Positions 48,342-49,802 of a stretch of DNA of 49,802 nt are shown here, one piece after another. Both the position numbers and the translations under genes were made by a program. The first letter of the stretch is position 1, and the number at the start of each line of letters is the position of its first letter. This stretch comes from Patulibacter sp. Its GTDB lineage: Bacteria; Actinomycetota; Thermoleophilia; Solirubrobacterales; Solirubrobacteraceae. Where the stretch lies: NCBI RefSeq assembly GCF_030655195.1, contig NZ_JAURWA010000172.1, positions 1 to 49,802 on the forward strand, given 5' to 3'. A model generated the notes under the pieces. The model had not been told where the DNA came from, did no database searches, and was given only the letters and a program-made list of their open reading frames with translations.

Positions 48342-49802
48342 ATGAGAGCCCCGTGGCGCGCGAGCCCCCCGTCCCACCGCCCACCGGCCACCCGTCCCGG
48401 CCGGCGCGGCCTGACCGCGGTCGCCGTCGGGGCGGCGCTCCTGACCGCCGCCCCGACAGCCGGCGCCACGACGGTCCCGTCACCGTCCACGACGCGCGCC
48501 GCGGTCCCCGAGCTGCGGTGCGCCGAGCCCACGGGACGGGGCGAGCCTGCCCGCGCGAGCGCCGCGGCGTCGGGGATGGACGACGCGGCACTGGGCCGGG
48601 CGATCAGCACGGCGACGGCCCGGGCGGGCGGCTCGGTGGCCGTCTACCGCTACGGCTGCCTCGTCGCGTCCGCGCACGCCGAGGGACCGGAGCGCGGCTA
48701 CCAGAGCTGGTCGGCGTCGAAGTCGGTGGTCTCGATGGCGGTCGCCCGGGCGATGCAGCTCGGGCTGCTGTCGATGGACGACACGGTCGGGTCGCTGATC
48801 CCGGAGGCCGACGCCGCCCACGGCCGGATCACCGTCCGGCAGCTCCTGCAGCAGAACAGCGGCCTGCACCAGAACCTCGTCCGCGACTACAACTTCATCC
48901 TCGACGACCACCTGCAGAACGCGCTGACGCTGCCGTTCGACCACGCCCCCGGCAGCCACTTCACGTACGGGCAGGTGACGGTCTCGCTGCTGGCCGAGGT
49001 CGTCGGTCGCGCGGCGGGGGAGGACTACCAGGCGTTCCTGCGCCGCGAGCTCTTCGCGCCCCTGGGCATCCCGGCCGACGCCGCGGCGATCCACCGCGAC
49101 CGGGCGGGCCGGACCGACGGCTACATGGGCATCGAGATGGCGACGAAGTACTGGTCGCGTCTCGGGCGGCTGCTGCTCCAGGACGGCAGCTGGGGCGGCC
49201 GGCGACTGCTGCACGAGGACTGGACCGCACAGGTCGCCCGGCCGACGGCGACCAACGCGTGCTATGCGCTGCTGTTCTGGCCCGACGCCCCGGGCTGCAC
49301 CGGCCGCTGGGCACCCGCGGACGGCTACGAGATGAACGGGCTGGGCGAGCAGATCGTCTGGGTCGTCCCGAGCCAGTCGCTCGTCGTCGTGCGCTTCGGC
49401 AGCATCACCAGCGGCGTCAAGGATCCGCTGAAGGAGGCCGTGACGAAGGCGATCCGCGCGCCGTCGACGGTGCCCGAGCGCGCCCCCGAGCGCGACGACG
49501 GCAAGCCGGCGGTCGATCCCGACGAGGCCTTCCGGACGATCCTGAACCTGCAGGACGTCCTGGCGGTGGCCGGGGTGCGCCTCGAGCCGCTGCCCGGCGC
49601 CGGGCCGGCACGGGCCCGCGCGCTGCAGGTGCGCACCCGCGCCCTCACCGCCACCCGCGACGGGGCGATCGACGTCCCGGTCTCCTGCCCGCGCACGGCG
49701 CGGATGGCGTGCGCCGGGTCGATCGACGCGGCGGCGGCGGGCGCTGCGACCGCCGCGACCCCCGCGGCGACCACGGCCGCGGCGCCGGCGCTGGCCCGCG
49801 GC
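48342..49802 (+). CDS. Secreted serine hydrolase (class C beta-lactamase fold), 3' truncated by window
   Basis: The frame is open from the ATG at 48342 to the window edge (487 codons, no stop), so the gene is incomplete. A signal peptide (LTAVAVGAALLTAAPTAGA) precedes the beta-lactamase-like domain. The SxxK nucleophile motif is SASK (Ser124, Lys127); the second motif has Tyr209 in FTYGQ where YxN is usual, so Asn is replaced by Gln. WSASKSVVSMAVARAMQLGLLSMDDTV is typical of the family. After about residue 380 a separate C-terminal region begins (VDPDEAFRTILNLQDVLAVAGV), ending in Ala/Thr-rich sequence. A peptidase or esterase role is more likely than antibiotic resistance. Confidence 0.87.
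   Translation, partial: MRAPWRASPPSHRPPATRPGRRGLTAVAVGAALLTAAPTAGATTVPSPSTTRAAVPELRCAEPTGRGEPARASAAASGMDDAALGRAISTATARAGGSVAVYRYGCLVASAHAEGPERGYQSWSASKSVVSMAVARAMQLGLLSMDDTVGSLIPEADAAHGRITVRQLLQQNSGLHQNLVRDYNFILDDHLQNALTLPFDHAPGSHFTYGQVTVSLLAEVVGRAAGEDYQAFLRRELFAPLGIPADAAAIHRDRAGRTDGYMGIEMATKYWSRLGRLLLQDGSWGGRRLLHEDWTAQVARPTATNACYALLFWPDAPGCTGRWAPADGYEMNGLGEQIVWVVPSQSLVVVRFGSITSGVKDPLKEAVTKAIRAPSTVPERAPERDDGKPAVDPDEAFRTILNLQDVLAVAGVRLEPLPGAGPARARALQVRTRALTATRDGAIDVPVSCPRTARMACAGSIDAAAAGAATAATPAATTAAAPALARG

Noticed and set aside
1..49802. CRISPR array, transposon, prophage or attachment site
   Set aside because: No regularly spaced repeats, terminal inverted repeats, integrase or transposase were seen. 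The tRNA-Met has no partial duplicate that I could find.

Overview
The window is very GC-rich DNA packed with genes on both strands. The high GC, the leaderless-type promoters, the Tat/lipoprotein exports and the many secreted beta-propeller proteins suggest an actinobacterium. Thermoleophilia/Solirubrobacterales (Patulibacter-like) is my guess; this is inference, because no rRNA is present. I annotate 41 protein genes and one tRNA. It reads as ordinary chromosome: I see no transposase, integrase, phage block or CRISPR array.

Layout. 1-4300: a giant secreted protein preceded by its IclR-type regulator. 4460-6140: scpA-scpB (condensin partners). 6070-7670: a divergent SDR/TetR pair with two near-identical operators. 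7740-9350: a stand-alone SIR2-like protein with a macro-like N-terminus. 9490-13160: a sulfate ABC importer operon (cysPTWA order). 13200-17930: a PLP aminotransferase, then efeU-efeO-efeB (iron uptake). 18150-21290: HAD phosphoglucomutase plus GH65 phosphorylase. 21310-26000: a TagC-like secreted propeller, an MBL-fold protein, RNase H and gamma-glutamyltransferase. 26400-31400: a minus-strand operon Crp - propeller/FecR - CHASE2 cyclase - two small unknowns. 31450-35320: aminotransferase, DUF4272 protein, membrane-fused spermidine synthase. 35390-37810: tRNA-Met(CAU) overlapped by a pair of bacterial PH-domain membrane proteins. 37880-40300: glutamate formimidoyltransferase and asparaginase. 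40500-47460: membrane protein, MBL hydrolase, hisS, a secreted 5'-nucleotidase and aspS. 47560-end: a TetR regulator and a serine hydrolase that runs off the edge.

How the genes work together. Several units are translationally coupled by 1-4 bp overlaps: scpA/B, cysT/W/A, efeU/O, HAD/GH65, crp/propeller/cyclase, MBL/hisS. Many lead genes carry a TAnnnT hexamer only 6-9 bp before the start codon, a pattern that implies leaderless mRNAs and helps choose starts (IclR, DUF4272 protein, asparaginase).

The best leads for something not yet described are: the macro-like/SIR2 protein; the Crp-FecR-CHASE2 cyclase operon, whose cyclase has lost the usual adenine-selecting lysine; a Pho-box-like triple repeat before the 5'-nucleotidase; and the paired operators of the TetR/SDR, IclR and efe regions.
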